Of a stretch of DNA of 64,000 nt, positions 24,580 to 33,279 are shown in pieces. How positions within the stretch are numbered: the first letter of the stretch is position 1; every line of letters starts with the position of its first letter. Below the pieces are notes generated by a model. It worked only from the letters and a program-made list of their open reading frames with translations. It made no database searches and had not been told where the DNA came from. The DNA lies in contig DATGMF010000074.1 of NCBI GenBank assembly GCA_035293765.1, positions 130,140 through 194,139 of the forward strand. The letters run 5' to 3'. The stretch is from DASRHT01 sp035293765 (lineage in GTDB: Bacteria > Chloroflexota > Ktedonobacteria > Ktedonobacterales > Ktedonobacteraceae). A program made the position numbers and the translations under genes.

Positions 24580-24637
24580 CAACTATGCACATTATATACG
24601 ATAAAGTGCCATAATTTGTAGAGTTGTGTACAAATCT

Positions 24638-25459
24638 CTACTTTTTGCTGGCTTTTAACGAAAACATCATTGGTAACAGGTCGCGTTTGCTCTCATCTTT
24701 AAAGCGGTACCAGCCATCCTCGCTCCGTTCCATATCCGGGAAAGGTGTCCAGACATCAAAGGGAAACTCGTGGAAAAACTCCAGGGAGAGCCCTTGAGAT
24801 AAAAGCGAGCCTATAATCTCGCTGAAGCTATGATTCCACTCGTACGCCGTTTTATTGGCTACAGGGGTCGCTGTATCGGCGTAGGAGTACTCTGACTCGA
24901 ATTTCATGACTTCGCGGTTGAAATAGGGATAGCCGACAGTGAGGCCCTCCTTTTCCTCATCGATTGTACTCCTGAACGGATGGCCCTCCAGGATGTAGAA
25001 TGTTCCTCCTGGCTTGAGGTAGTGGGCGATGGTCCTGGCCCATCCTTGCAGGTCGGGCAGCCAGCAAAGAACGCCATGACTCGTGTAGACAATATCGAAC
25101 TGACCGCTCAGCTTCTCTTCACTGACCAGATCGTAGATATTAGAGCAGATAAATTTTGCCTCAATACCCAGTTCTGCGGCTAACGATTGGGCCAGGGTGA
25201 TAGCATCCTCCGAATAATCCACTCCCGTTACCTGCGCTCCCAGCCGCGCCCATGACATGGTATCCATGCCGAAGTGGCATTGCAGGTGTAGCAGCGATTT
25301 GCCCTTCACATCCCCTAGCTCTACCCGTTCCAGCTCCGAAACGGTGATGCGCCCGGCTTTGAAGCTTGCCACGTCGTAAAACGCGGACCGCTCGTGGTGC
25401 CTTACCAGTTCATCCCAACGCTGCCGATTGACATTCATATAGTCATAATTATTGTCCAT
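24638..25459 (-). CDS. SAM-dependent class I methyltransferase
   Basis: A 273-residue Rossmann-fold methyltransferase. Motif I is the variant SLLHLQCHFGMDTMSWARLG, then VTGVDYSEDAI (acidic end of strand 2), FICSNIYDL and FDIVYTSHGVLCWLPDL. The substrate is unknown; relatives are annotated only as generic methyltransferases. GGAG precedes the ATG by about 10 nt. A short stretch nearly identical to its 3' codons appears at 58340-58363, suggesting the family has been duplicated or moved in this genome. Confidence 0.88.
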   Translation of the reverse strand: MDNNYDYMNVNRQRWDELVRHHERSAFYDVASFKAGRITVSELERVELGDVKGKSLLHLQCHFGMDTMSWARLGAQVTGVDYSEDAITLAQSLAAELGIEAKFICSNIYDLVSEEKLSGQFDIVYTSHGVLCWLPDLQGWARTIAHYLKPGGTFYILEGHPFRSTIDEEKEGLTVGYPYFNREVMKFESEYSYADTATPVANKTAYEWNHSFSEIIGSLLSQGLSLEFFHEFPFDVWTPFPDMERSEDGWYRFKDESKRDLLPMMFSLKASKK

Positions 25460-25599
25460 ACTGATTGTGCTCCCAGATAAATAGATGACGATAGATTTTT
25501 CTTATCGTACCACATAAGATGAGGCAACTAGAACTATTCTGCTGGCTCTGTCGTGATAGAAGGAAATGTGTGCAATAGAGCTGAAGGAGAGTCTTGAAA

Positions 25600-25648
25600 T
25601 TCCGCGCTCCGTAGGGGCAATCCCTTGCGGTTGCCCTGGAGCGCGGAA
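25600..25648. repeat. Nested palindromic repeat (family A inside an 11-bp inverted repeat)
   Basis: Outer arms TTCCGCGCTCC (25600-25610) and its perfect complement (25638-25648) enclose a family A core, GTAGGGGCAATCCCTTGCGG plus TTGCCCT, which itself pairs GGGCAA with TTGCCC. The whole folds into one long hairpin and ends 5 bp before the GGAGG of the next gene. Confidence 0.75.
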
Positions 25649-25660
25649 AGGAGGAACCGC

Positions 25661-26140
25661 ATGTTACGTCATGCATTGAACGGTCTGCTTGCGGGAGCGG
25701 CGGGAACTGCTGCGCTCAATATCGTAACGTATGCCGATATGGCTCTGCGGGGCCGCTCGTCGAGCAATGCGCCATCCGAGATGGTGAATATCATTGCCGG
25801 TGCCATCCATCTGCCTCTCTCGCCTCAAGGTGTTGGCGCTCAGGACCAGATGGCGCAGAATCGTGAGAGTGGGATTGGCGCTTTGTTAGGCTATGTCAAC
25901 GGACTTGGGACAGGGGTGGTATATGGCCTGCTACGCTCACAGAGCGATGAAATTCCTCTATCACTTGCCAGCCCCCTGGTTGGCCTCACGGCAATGGCAG
26001 CAAGTGACGTTCCTCTCGTGGCGCTAAAAGTGAGCGATCCAAAAACGTGGGGCATCTCAGGATGGCTTGCTGACCTCATCCCTCACCTCGTCTATGGTTT
26101 CGTCACGACCGCAACCTATGAAGCGTTGTCGGATCTTTAA
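25661..26140 (+). CDS. Small conserved membrane-associated protein of unknown function
   Basis: A 159-residue protein with Gly/Ala-rich hydrophobic helices: NGLLAGAAGTAALNIVTYADM, GALLGYVNGLGTGVVYGLL, ASPLVGLTAMAASDVPLVAL and LIPHLVYGFVTTATYEAL. A polar segment (SSNAPSEMVNIIAG) lies between the first two. It could be a four-helix membrane protein of the DUF1440/YagU-like kind; I cannot name it firmly. AAGGAGG lies 8 nt before ATG 25661, and the upstream 12-codon extension falls in the palindromic repeat. Confidence 0.7.
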   Translation: MLRHALNGLLAGAAGTAALNIVTYADMALRGRSSSNAPSEMVNIIAGAIHLPLSPQGVGAQDQMAQNRESGIGALLGYVNGLGTGVVYGLLRSQSDEIPLSLASPLVGLTAMAASDVPLVALKVSDPKTWGISGWLADLIPHLVYGFVTTATYEALSDL

Positions 26141-26195
26141 GGCTTGCGCAGCAAAAATAGCGTAATTGCGATTTTTCGAGTAAGGAGATGACTGC

Positions 26196-26225
26196 TTGAC
26201 AAATCACAAGTGTTGCAGTTACACT
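26196..26225 (+). promoter_or_regulatory. Sigma70-like promoter for the metG leader
   Basis: TTGACA (26196-26201), 18 bp, TACACT (26220-26225). It is followed within about 30 nt by a terminator hairpin and then by the structured metG leader. Confidence 0.6.
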
Positions 26226-26250
26226 GTAATCAAGAATTGTAGATCGTAAA

Positions 26251-26280
26251 AGGGCCTGGATTTGCATGGCCCTGTTTTTT
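26251..26280 (+). terminator. Terminator hairpin just after the promoter
   Basis: AGGGCC (26251-26256) pairs with GGCCCT (26268-26273), followed by GTTTTTT. If the 26196 promoter is real, most transcripts would stop after about 45 nt, making a short RNA, unless the hairpin is bypassed. Otherwise it terminates the 25661 gene. Confidence 0.75.
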
Positions 26281-26297
26281 ACTCATTGCTAAAAGGA

Positions 26298-26508
26298 TAG
26301 TGACAGCGATGCCGCATCAGACAGCTTGCTTTATGTATACGATGCTTACTATGTGTTATGGGATGCCCATGCATATGATCATGGTATCCCATCGGGTGTC
26401 GCTGTCCTTCACAGACATGGAGACAATCCCGCCTGAAAACGGGTGAGAGCATCAAGCGATAGATGTTACGAGGGACGCAGGCGACGCACCTGCGTCCCTC
26501 GCTTTTTT
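26298..26508 (+). promoter_or_regulatory. Structured 5' leader of metG with terminal attenuator
   Basis: An outer stem GACAGCGA/TCGCTGTC (near 26307 and 26398) encloses a hairpin arm GCATC...GATGC and a long arm ATGGGAT..CCATG/CATGG..ATCCCAT (near 26358-26392), i.e. a three-way junction. A CCCG/CGGG hairpin follows. Then a perfect 13-bp terminator, 26469-26481 with 26489-26501, has a T-run to 26508, 28 bp before the metG ATG. A terminator directly before the start of a tRNA-synthetase gene indicates attenuation. The T-box consensus AGGGTGGNACCGCG is absent, so the class is unknown. Confidence 0.55.
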
Positions 26509-26536
26509 GTAGACAGCGTAAAAGAAGAGGTGAAAG

Positions 26537-28108
26537 ATGGCAAACGAATCCCTTGAAGATCCGGCCCAAAAACGCTATTACCTGACCACCGCAATTGATT
26601 ATCCTAATGCGGAGCCGCATATCGGGCATGCCCTGGAAAAGGTGACCGCCGATGTCGTTGCGCGCTACCACCGCCTGCTAGGCGATGATACCTATTTTAG
26701 CATGGGAGTGGATGAGAATAGCCAGCATGTGTTAAGGGCCGCCGCGGCCAATGGCGTTGATCCGCGCATCTGGGTGGATGAGCTGGATAAGGCGTTCAGA
26801 CTGGCATGGTCGAAGCTCGATATCGGGTATGATTACTGGATTCGCACCACGGAGGAGCGGCATATACGGGCTGCGCAAGAAATGTTTCGCCGCGCTCGGG
26901 CCAATGGCGATATCTACACATCCACGTACGCAGGCTGGTACTGCCCCAACTGCAATACCTTCTATAGCAGTGATGAACTGATCAGTGGCGCGTGTCCCAA
27001 TCATCCAACGCTCACGCCCGAGTGGCTGGAGGAGGAGAACTACTTCTTCGCGCTCTCCAGGTATAGTGACCGCCTCCTGGCTCATATCGAGGCGCATCCG
27101 AACTTTATTGTGCCGCCGCCCAGGAAGGCCGAGATTGTGGGATTGATTCGCCTGGGGCTGCGCGATTTCTCGGTCTCGCGCCAGGTGCGGCCCGGCATGG
27201 CAGCGTGGGGCGTACCCATTCCTGGCGACTCGGGACAGGTGATTTATGTCTGGTTTGATGCGCTGACCAACTACCTGACCGCCGTGGGATTTCCCGATGA
27301 CATGGCGAAATTTGAGCATTACTGGCCCGCCGATGCTCATGTGATCGGCAAGGATATTACGCGCTTCCACTGCCTCTACTGGCCCGCGATGCTGCTCTCC
27401 GCTGGCCTGCCATTGCCGGAGCAGATAGCGGTACATGGCTTTATTACCCTGGAGGGGCAGCGCATCTCGAAAACGGCTGGCAACATCGTCGATCCGGTGG
27501 AACTGGTCGATAAGATCGGTGCGGATGCTGTGCGCTACTATCTGATGCGCACACTCTCGTTTGCCTCGGATGGCGATTTTTCGCGTGCGGGCCTGCTGCG
27601 CCACTACAACGACGAGCTGGGCAACGATCTTGGTAATCTGCTCAACCGTGTCGTGTCGATGATTAAACGCTATCGTGGGGGCGCTATTCCCGCGCCTGGC
27701 CCTGTTGGTCCGCTAGAGCAGGACTTGCAACGAGCGGCATATGAGACGCGGGAGCGGGCGGCGAGTGCGCTGGAACAATGGGAGATCGGCGGCGCGCTCG
27801 CCATCATCTGGAGCTTTGTCAAGCGGGCCAACCAGTATATCGAGCAGAGCGAGCCCTGGAAACTGGCGCGCCAACCGGAGCAAGTCGAGTTGCTCAACAC
27901 CGTACTCTACTCGGCAGCCGAGGCGACGCGCCTGCTGGCGATCCTGCTGGCTCCCTACATCCCAACATCCAGCAACCGCATCATGGAGCAACTGGGCCTG
28001 GAACCCATTAAAAACGGCGCATGGATCAGCCAGGGAACCTGGGGCAGTCGCCCCCTCGAAAAAGTCTCGCCGGGACCGTTATTGTTCCCGCGCGTTGAGG
28101 AACTGTAG
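26537..28108 (+). CDS. metG: Methionyl-tRNA synthetase
   Basis: A 523-residue class I synthetase charging tRNA-Met. HIGH motif EPHIGHALEK (28-31), zinc knuckle CPNCNTF...GACPNH in the connective domain, and a KMSKS variant RISKTAGN near residue 311. A WYCPNC/WFDALTNYL core and helical anticodon domain follow (QYIEQSEPWKLAR). It ends without the C-terminal EMAPII/Trbp111 dimerisation domain of E. coli MetG, so it resembles the short bacterial type. AGAGGTGAAAG precedes the ATG. The TAG stop is part of a family C repeat (GTAGGGACCCG). It is preceded by a structured leader with a terminator. Confidence 0.96.
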   Translation: MANESLEDPAQKRYYLTTAIDYPNAEPHIGHALEKVTADVVARYHRLLGDDTYFSMGVDENSQHVLRAAAANGVDPRIWVDELDKAFRLAWSKLDIGYDYWIRTTEERHIRAAQEMFRRARANGDIYTSTYAGWYCPNCNTFYSSDELISGACPNHPTLTPEWLEEENYFFALSRYSDRLLAHIEAHPNFIVPPPRKAEIVGLIRLGLRDFSVSRQVRPGMAAWGVPIPGDSGQVIYVWFDALTNYLTAVGFPDDMAKFEHYWPADAHVIGKDITRFHCLYWPAMLLSAGLPLPEQIAVHGFITLEGQRISKTAGNIVDPVELVDKIGADAVRYYLMRTLSFASDGDFSRAGLLRHYNDELGNDLGNLLNRVVSMIKRYRGGAIPAPGPVGPLEQDLQRAAYETRERAASALEQWEIGGALAIIWSFVKRANQYIEQSEPWKLARQPEQVELLNTVLYSAAEATRLLAILLAPYIPTSSNRIMEQLGLEPIKNGAWISQGTWGSRPLEKVSPGPLLFPRVEEL

Positions 28109-28337
28109 GGACCCGATTAATCGCGTCCAATTTATTGGGGCTGTGGCTAAGAAGATACGCGAACTCCCGTAGGGACCCGATTAATCGCGTCCAATTTATT
28201 GGACTACATTTCGAACTTACTGCATTCATCCGATAAGGAACACAAGATTTGGGATACGTCGCTTCGGACTACATCGCGTCAAGCGTGACGGGAAGAACGG
28301 GCGCTAAAGCGGACGCGGTAAACCGGGTCCCTACGAA
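28105..28337. repeat. Three repeat family C copies after metG
   Basis: Two direct copies (28105-28138 and 28169-28202) share GTAGGGACCCGATTAATCGC followed by GTCCAATTTATTGG. An inverted copy lies at 28299-28337 (GGGCGCTAAAGCGGACGCGG...GGGTCCCTACGA). The first copy contains the metG stop codon. Confidence 0.85.
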
Positions 28338-28383
28338 GGGGTTGATCCCATTCTATCATCTAGCCATATTCAGGAGGAAGAGC

Positions 28384-29475
28384 ATGTCAACGATCATCGA
28401 GGTGAACGATCTGGCGAAAACGTTCAGGACGCGTACACGAGCGGCAGGTTTGAAAAATAGCCTGCGTTCCTTTGTGGCACCAGTTTACCGTGAGCGCGAG
28501 GCTGTGAAGCCTGTCAGCTTCTCGCTTGAGGCAGGCGAGGTGCTGGCATTCATTGGTCCAAACGGCGCTGGCAAATCCACCACCATTAAGATGCTTACCG
28601 GCATTCTCTATCCTTCCGCGGGCCATGCTCATGTGCTGGACATGACCCCCTGGCGGCAGCGACGCAAACTGGCTTACCACATCTCCAGCCTCTTCGGGCA
28701 GAAATCGCAACTCTGGTACCACCTGCCGCCGCAAGATACCTTCGACTTGCTGGCCCGTATCTATGAGCTGGATATGGTCGCGTACCGCAAACGGCGCGAT
28801 TTTCTGGTGGAGGTCTTCGGCATCGCTGAACATATGCGCACGCCCGCGCGCAAGCTGAGTCTGGGCGAGCGCATGCGCTGCGAACTGGCAGCATCTCTGC
28901 TGCATCAGCCGAAGCTGCTCTTTCTGGATGAGCCAACAATCGGTCTGGATGTCATAGCCAAGCAGCGCATTCGCGACCTGATCGGCCTGCTGAACGAAGA
29001 GGAAGGCGTAACTGTCTTTTTAACTTCTCACGACGCAGGAGACGTTGAGCAGGTCTGTCGCCGTGCCATCGTCATCAACTATGGTGAGATCATCCTTGAC
29101 GCGCCCGTAGCAAAGCTGAAACGCGACTACCTGAAGGCCAAAACGGTCGATCTGCTACTCAATGAGCCTGTTGAGGCGCTACTGGCAAGCGAGTCTGCGG
29201 ACAAGCGGCAGCGATTGAATATCGAGCTGTCATACGATACCGGGGGAATACGTATCCTCAAGGCGAAGGGTCGGGAGTTGACCCTGGAGATCGATACAGC
29301 GCGCTGTCCCCTGGAACCGGTGGTGGCGGCGGTGATGGAGCGTAGCCATATCGTCGATATGACCATCACCGATCCGCCGATGGAAGAGATCATCGCGGCA
29401 ATTTATAGCGAGAAGAGAGGCGATAGAGAAGCTGTAATAGAGCAGGATGCGACAACAGCAGTGACGGGAGAATGA
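28384..29475 (+). CDS. ABC transporter ATP-binding protein
   Basis: A 363-residue ATPase: Walker A AFIGPNGAGKSTTIKML, signature LSLGERMRCELAASLL, Walker B KLLFLDEPTIGLDV and switch His in VFLTSHDAGDVEQ. A ~110-residue C-terminal domain follows. The sequence AYHISSLFGQKSQLWYHLPP after the Q-loop is typical of the subgroup that works with two ABC-2-like (PF06182-type) permeases, which follow here. ATG 28384 has AGGAGGAAG upstream; the longer frame would start inside repeats. Its stop overlaps the next ATG (ATGA). Confidence 0.93.
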   Translation: MSTIIEVNDLAKTFRTRTRAAGLKNSLRSFVAPVYREREAVKPVSFSLEAGEVLAFIGPNGAGKSTTIKMLTGILYPSAGHAHVLDMTPWRQRRKLAYHISSLFGQKSQLWYHLPPQDTFDLLARIYELDMVAYRKRRDFLVEVFGIAEHMRTPARKLSLGERMRCELAASLLHQPKLLFLDEPTIGLDVIAKQRIRDLIGLLNEEEGVTVFLTSHDAGDVEQVCRRAIVINYGEIILDAPVAKLKRDYLKAKTVDLLLNEPVEALLASESADKRQRLNIELSYDTGGIRILKAKGRELTLEIDTARCPLEPVVAAVMERSHIVDMTITDPPMEEIIAAIYSEKRGDREAVIEQDATTAVTGE

Positions 29476-30317
29476 GTATGGAGGTATCGATACAAAGGCG
29501 CAATGGAATCCGGCGATGGCGTCTGTCCCTGCTCAAATATGGCGCGGTGTTGCGTGTGAGCGTGGCGCATAATCTGGCCTATCTGAACGAAGTCTTCTTT
29601 CGCGCCTTAATGATGGTCGTAATCACCTTTATCCTGATCCAGTTATGGAAAACCACCTTTGGCCTGCACGGAACAAGGGCAATGAACGGCTTTAGCATCG
29701 ATGATATGGTATGGTACCTGGTGATTGTGGAATCACTGGCGATGTCGCTGCCGGCGCTGACACGGCGGATCGATCTGGAAGTACGCTCCGGCCTGCTAGC
29801 GTATCAGTTGGGGCGGCCATGCAGCTACGTATTCTACAACTACGCTCACTACCTGGGCGAGCGGCTGGTGCGCCTGACAATGAACGCGGCGATTGGTTCA
29901 GTGCTGGCGTTGCTTATTGCTGGCTGGCCTCACTTTAGCTTGCCGGGCATGCTGGCGTGGCCGCTGGTCGCTCTGGCAGCCCTGAGCATCGATTTTGTAG
30001 CCTACTTCAGCATCGGGCTGCTGGCTTTCTGGATTGAGGAGACGCAATCGTTTTCGCTAATCTTCAGCCGCCTGACGCTGGTCTTAGGCGGCGTGCTGGC
30101 GCCGCTGGAGATCTTTCCGCAACCATTCCGCAGTATAGCACAGGCTCTGCCGTTCGGCACGCTGCTCTACGGTCCGGCGCGCACGCTGGTACATTTTGAA
30201 CTGAGCAACTTCGGTGGGCTGCTGTGGCAGCAGGCGCTAACTTTGGGCATAGGGTGCGTTATTCTGTTTGTAATGTATCAGGTGGCGATCCGCCGCGTGA
30301 GTCTCAATGGAGGGTAA
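29472..30317 (+). CDS. ABC-2 family permease (PF06182-like), subunit 1
   Basis: A 281-residue integral membrane protein with about six helices, including VFFRALMMVVITFILIQLW, a long stretch at AAIGSVLALLIAGW, MLAWPLVALAALSIDFVAYFSIGLLAFW and a C-terminal GIGCVILFVMYQVAI. Conserved features of the family are DDMVWYLVIVES, LLAYQLGRPCSYVFYNYAHYLGE and VLGGVLAPLEIFPQPFRSIAQ. It is overlapped by the ATPase stop and followed 4 bp later by the second permease. Export of a peptide, lipid or polysaccharide is likely, but the substrate is unknown. Confidence 0.85.
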   Translation: MSMEVSIQRRNGIRRWRLSLLKYGAVLRVSVAHNLAYLNEVFFRALMMVVITFILIQLWKTTFGLHGTRAMNGFSIDDMVWYLVIVESLAMSLPALTRRIDLEVRSGLLAYQLGRPCSYVFYNYAHYLGERLVRLTMNAAIGSVLALLIAGWPHFSLPGMLAWPLVALAALSIDFVAYFSIGLLAFWIEETQSFSLIFSRLTLVLGGVLAPLEIFPQPFRSIAQALPFGTLLYGPARTLVHFELSNFGGLLWQQALTLGIGCVILFVMYQVAIRRVSLNGG

Positions 30318-30321
30318 AGCG

Positions 30322-31125
30322 ATGGCTGTGCTGAAAACATGCGGGCATACGCTGCGCTTTATCGGCGCGTATGCTGCTGCCAACGTGCAGGCAGCGATGG
30401 AATATCGGCTTGCCTTCATTGTCCAGATTGTCACCATGCTGGCAAACGATAGCCTCTGGCTGTTCTTCTGGTGGAACTTCTTTCACTCGTTCCCGCTGAC
30501 CAATGGCTGGCATACCACTGATATCATCGTCATCTGGGCCGTCTCCGCCTGTGGCTTTGGCATCAGTGTGGGCGTGTTTGGCAATGCGCGCCAACTGGCG
30601 GCGCTCATTATGAACGGCGGCCTTGACGCCTACCTGGGGATGCCGCGCTACGTTCTGCTGCATGTCTGCATTGCCGCCACCGATCCGACGGCCTGGGGCG
30701 ATATCCTCTTTGCGGTAGGGGCATACGCCATATTCTTGCGGCCCGATCCATTGCATATCGTGCTGTTCGTGCTGCTCTCGTTGACGGCGGCCTGCATCTT
30801 TACGGCCTTTATCGTGATCCTCTGCTCTCTGGCGTTTTTCCTGGGCAATACGGAGGGGTTGCAGCAGCAGATGTTGGGCGCGTTGGTATCGTTCAGCACC
30901 TACCCAATGGACATTTTTCATGGCGTTGTGCGGCTGGCCCTCTTCACGGTGGTGCCCGCGGGCTTCGTCTCTTACGTCCCATTGCAGATCTTGCACCAGT
31001 TCACCTGGCCCCTGCTCGGCGCGCTGCTGGGAGTGACAGCGTTGATCGTGCTTGCGGCTGCCGGGCTCTTTGAGCTGGGGCTGCGCCGCTACGAGAGCGG
31101 GAACCTGCTGGGGATGCAGAGCTGA
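30322..31125 (+). CDS. ABC-2 family permease (PF06182-like), subunit 2
   Basis: A 267-residue membrane protein homologous in layout to subunit 1. It has an N-terminal amphipathic segment, YRLAFIVQIVTMLANDSLWLFFWW, IIVIWAVSACGFGISVGVF, the conserved GGLDAYLGMPRYVLLHV, helices at HIVLFVLLSLTAACIFTAFIVIL and the family hallmark STYPMDIFHGVVRLALFTVVPAGFVSYVP. ATG 30322 is preferred over 30307 because GGAGGG lies between them at proper spacing. Third gene of the exporter operon. Confidence 0.85.
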   Translation: MAVLKTCGHTLRFIGAYAAANVQAAMEYRLAFIVQIVTMLANDSLWLFFWWNFFHSFPLTNGWHTTDIIVIWAVSACGFGISVGVFGNARQLAALIMNGGLDAYLGMPRYVLLHVCIAATDPTAWGDILFAVGAYAIFLRPDPLHIVLFVLLSLTAACIFTAFIVILCSLAFFLGNTEGLQQQMLGALVSFSTYPMDIFHGVVRLALFTVVPAGFVSYVPLQILHQFTWPLLGALLGVTALIVLAAAGLFELGLRRYESGNLLGMQS

Positions 31126-31224
31126 GCGATGGGGGAGCGGACGCTCCTCTGTTCAATGGTGGTCTGGCCGTGTTACAATAGCTGCGTTGGCGTTGATGTG
31201 TAGATGCGTGAGAAAGGCTGGGGT

Positions 31225-31842
31225 ATGACTATGACAATCTATCCGAGACGAGTTCCTCCGCAGACGGGAGAGCGAATGAGCGTCGAAGCGTATTTTCAGC
31301 TTGATGCAACCTTCCCCGACACAAAATACGAATATCTTGACGGCGTGGTGCGGCTTATGTCCGGTGGCTCAGCGGCACATGCCACTATCGCCGGAAATAT
31401 CTACGTGGGACTGCGCTTAGAGTTTCGTTCCGGTCCTTGCGCTGTGTACAACTCCGATATGCGTGTCCAGGTAGCCGAAGGGATTTATTATCTACCCGAC
31501 GTTTCGGTAACGTGTAATGTAGAAGATCGGCGGCGAGATGCCAAAACGGTGCGTTCGCCCCGGCTGGTCGTTGAAGTGCTCGCGCCATCTACGGAGAAGG
31601 TGGATCGCGGGGAGAAGCTTCAGGCGTATCAGGCGTGCCCGACGATTGCCGAAATTGTCCTGGTTAGTCAGTTTGCCCCATACGTAGAGATTTGGCGGCG
31701 TGATGAAGAGGATGAGGCCACCTGGCGCTACGTTCACTATGAGGCAGGAGAAGAAGTCGAGTTTGCCAGCCTGGATGTACGGTTAGCGATGCAGGATATT
31801 TATCAACAAGTCAACTTCGATGAACCGTTGCGGGAAGAATAG
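31225..31842 (+). CDS. Uma2-family (DUF820) PD-(D/E)XK endonuclease-like protein
   Basis: A 205-residue Uma2 protein. MSVEAYFQLDATFPDTKYEYLDGVVRLMSGGSAAHATIAGNIY is the N-terminal signature. The nuclease core has YLPDVSVTC (Asp), PRLVVEVLAPSTEKVDRGEKLQAY (E-x-L-S/A-P-S-T...Dr..K). The Glu, Asp and Lys of the restriction-like fold are all present. The family is abundant in Chloroflexota and cyanobacteria and its biological role is unknown. ATG 31225 follows AGAAAGG; ATG 31231 is an alternative. Confidence 0.88.
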   Translation: MTMTIYPRRVPPQTGERMSVEAYFQLDATFPDTKYEYLDGVVRLMSGGSAAHATIAGNIYVGLRLEFRSGPCAVYNSDMRVQVAEGIYYLPDVSVTCNVEDRRRDAKTVRSPRLVVEVLAPSTEKVDRGEKLQAYQACPTIAEIVLVSQFAPYVEIWRRDEEDEATWRYVHYEAGEEVEFASLDVRLAMQDIYQQVNFDEPLREE

Positions 31843-31870
31843 CTGGTTCATCTGAGAAAGATTGTTGCTT

Positions 31871-33124
31871 TCAGGCTACACTCGTTTCCGTAGTATATGC
31901 GTAATCCTTATGAGGGCGCGCGGTCATGAGGATGCCAACGGTCGCGAGCAGGAACGCGACGACGCAGAGCCAGAAGGCCAGCTCATAATGATGCAGCGTA
32001 TCGTAGAGCCAGCCAGCTCCTATTGGTCCCAGGCCGCCACAGATCGCTATCGGCACACCCTGTATGGCGGTAATTGAGCCGTAAGCCCGGCGTCCAAAGT
32101 GATCGGCCATCACGGAGGCGCGCAGGGGAGAAAACGCTCCGTATGCGGTCCCATAGAGCAGGACATAGAGGAGCACCCAGAGCAGCGAGGGGGCCAGAAC
32201 CAGAACCGCGATACCGGCAGCCTGCCCCAGGATGCTGATCGCCAGCAAACGTTGCGCGCTCATGCGGACACTGAGGACGTTGAAGACATAGCGGCCCGGC
32301 AGGCTCACCAGGCCCAGCGCGCCATAGAGCGTCGCCGCCAGCACGGGATCGTAGCCGCGCGCGATCAGGAAAGCGACCTGATGAACGAAAATTACCGTAT
32401 TGCCCAGCACGACCAGGGATAAGGAGGCCGTGAGCATCCAGAAAACAGAGCTTCTCAAGGCATCCTGGAGTGAAGCGCCGGGCAGAAGGCTGGTCGTATG
32501 TATTGTCTGGCTGGGCTCTCCATCGGGGGCCAACCCCAGATCTTCGGGGTAGCGTCTTACCAGGAACGCATGCAGGGGGAGCGCGAGCAACAATTGCGCG
32601 CCGCCAAGCACGATGAGGGTCTCACGCCAGCCGATATTGGCAACCAGCGCGCCCGTAAGCGGAATACAGATGGGAGAGGACAATCCTCCGATCAGCGTCA
32701 CGACGGCAAGCGCCAGCCCACGCTTGCGCACAAACCAGTTGGCAACAACCGTAAAAGTTACGGGATAAAGCGTCAGGGCCGTAGCGATGCCCAGACCGCC
32801 GGACCAGAGGGCATAAAACTGCCAGAGAGCCTGAATCTGCGCCATGCCCATCAAGGAAAGGGCGGCCACTAGAGAGCCGACGCTCATCAGCAGGCGCGCG
32901 CCCCAACGATCTAACAGGCGTCCAACGGGAACCCCGAGCACGCCCGCGACGATCAGTCCAACGGCGTACGCGCCGGAAATACCGGCCCGATCCCAGTGCA
33001 GTGAGGTGCTGATGGGCACCACCAGGATGCCAAAAAGGTATTGTGAGGTGCCATAAGAAATGATGGTCGTGATCCCCAGCACGACCATCAGCACCCAGCC
33101 GTAGTAGAGTTTGTTGCTACTCAT
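31871..33124 (-). CDS. MFS transporter
   Basis: A 417-residue 12-helix major facilitator protein. The MFS motif A-like loop between helices 2 and 3 is GRLLDRWGARLLMSVGS, with the equivalent in the second half at FNVLSVRMSAQRLLAISILG. YGTSQYLFGILVVPISTSLHWDRAGIS at helix 1-2 resembles the oxalate/formate or monocarboxylate (OFA/MCT) branch. The substrate cannot be read from sequence. Convergent with Uma2, divergent from the ubiquitin-like genes, with a perfect hairpin (33171-33196) between. Confidence 0.9.
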   Translation of the reverse strand: MSSNKLYYGWVLMVVLGITTIISYGTSQYLFGILVVPISTSLHWDRAGISGAYAVGLIVAGVLGVPVGRLLDRWGARLLMSVGSLVAALSLMGMAQIQALWQFYALWSGGLGIATALTLYPVTFTVVANWFVRKRGLALAVVTLIGGLSSPICIPLTGALVANIGWRETLIVLGGAQLLLALPLHAFLVRRYPEDLGLAPDGEPSQTIHTTSLLPGASLQDALRSSVFWMLTASLSLVVLGNTVIFVHQVAFLIARGYDPVLAATLYGALGLVSLPGRYVFNVLSVRMSAQRLLAISILGQAAGIAVLVLAPSLLWVLLYVLLYGTAYGAFSPLRASVMADHFGRRAYGSITAIQGVPIAICGGLGPIGAGWLYDTLHHYELAFWLCVVAFLLATVGILMTARPHKDYAYTTETSVA

Positions 33125-33170
33125 TTTGTTGCCATGCGTTACTCTTTAAAGCAAGTATAGGCAATTTCTT

Positions 33171-33196
33171 GAGTATTGTCGAGGGCGACAATACTC
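33171..33196. promoter_or_regulatory. Perfect 11-bp palindrome in the divergent intergenic region
   Basis: GAGTATTGTCG (33171-33181) pairs with 33186-33196 across AGGG. It lies between the MFS start (33124) and the ubiquitin-like gene (33280). It is placed as an operator for either gene or as an RNA hairpin; no T-run follows. Confidence 0.5.
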
Positions 33197-33279
33197 GGCA
33201 TCTCTAGCTAACCTGATCCCAGAATTTCTTCTCTCCTTAGCGTTGAATCAGCAGTCATTTAGTTTATAAGGAGGAAGAG

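Noticed and set aside
26281..26508. Canonical T-box riboswitch upstream of metG
   Set aside because: Position and terminator fit, but the conserved T-box sequence (AGGGTGGNACCGCG) and a clear specifier loop were not found, so only an unclassified leader is reported.
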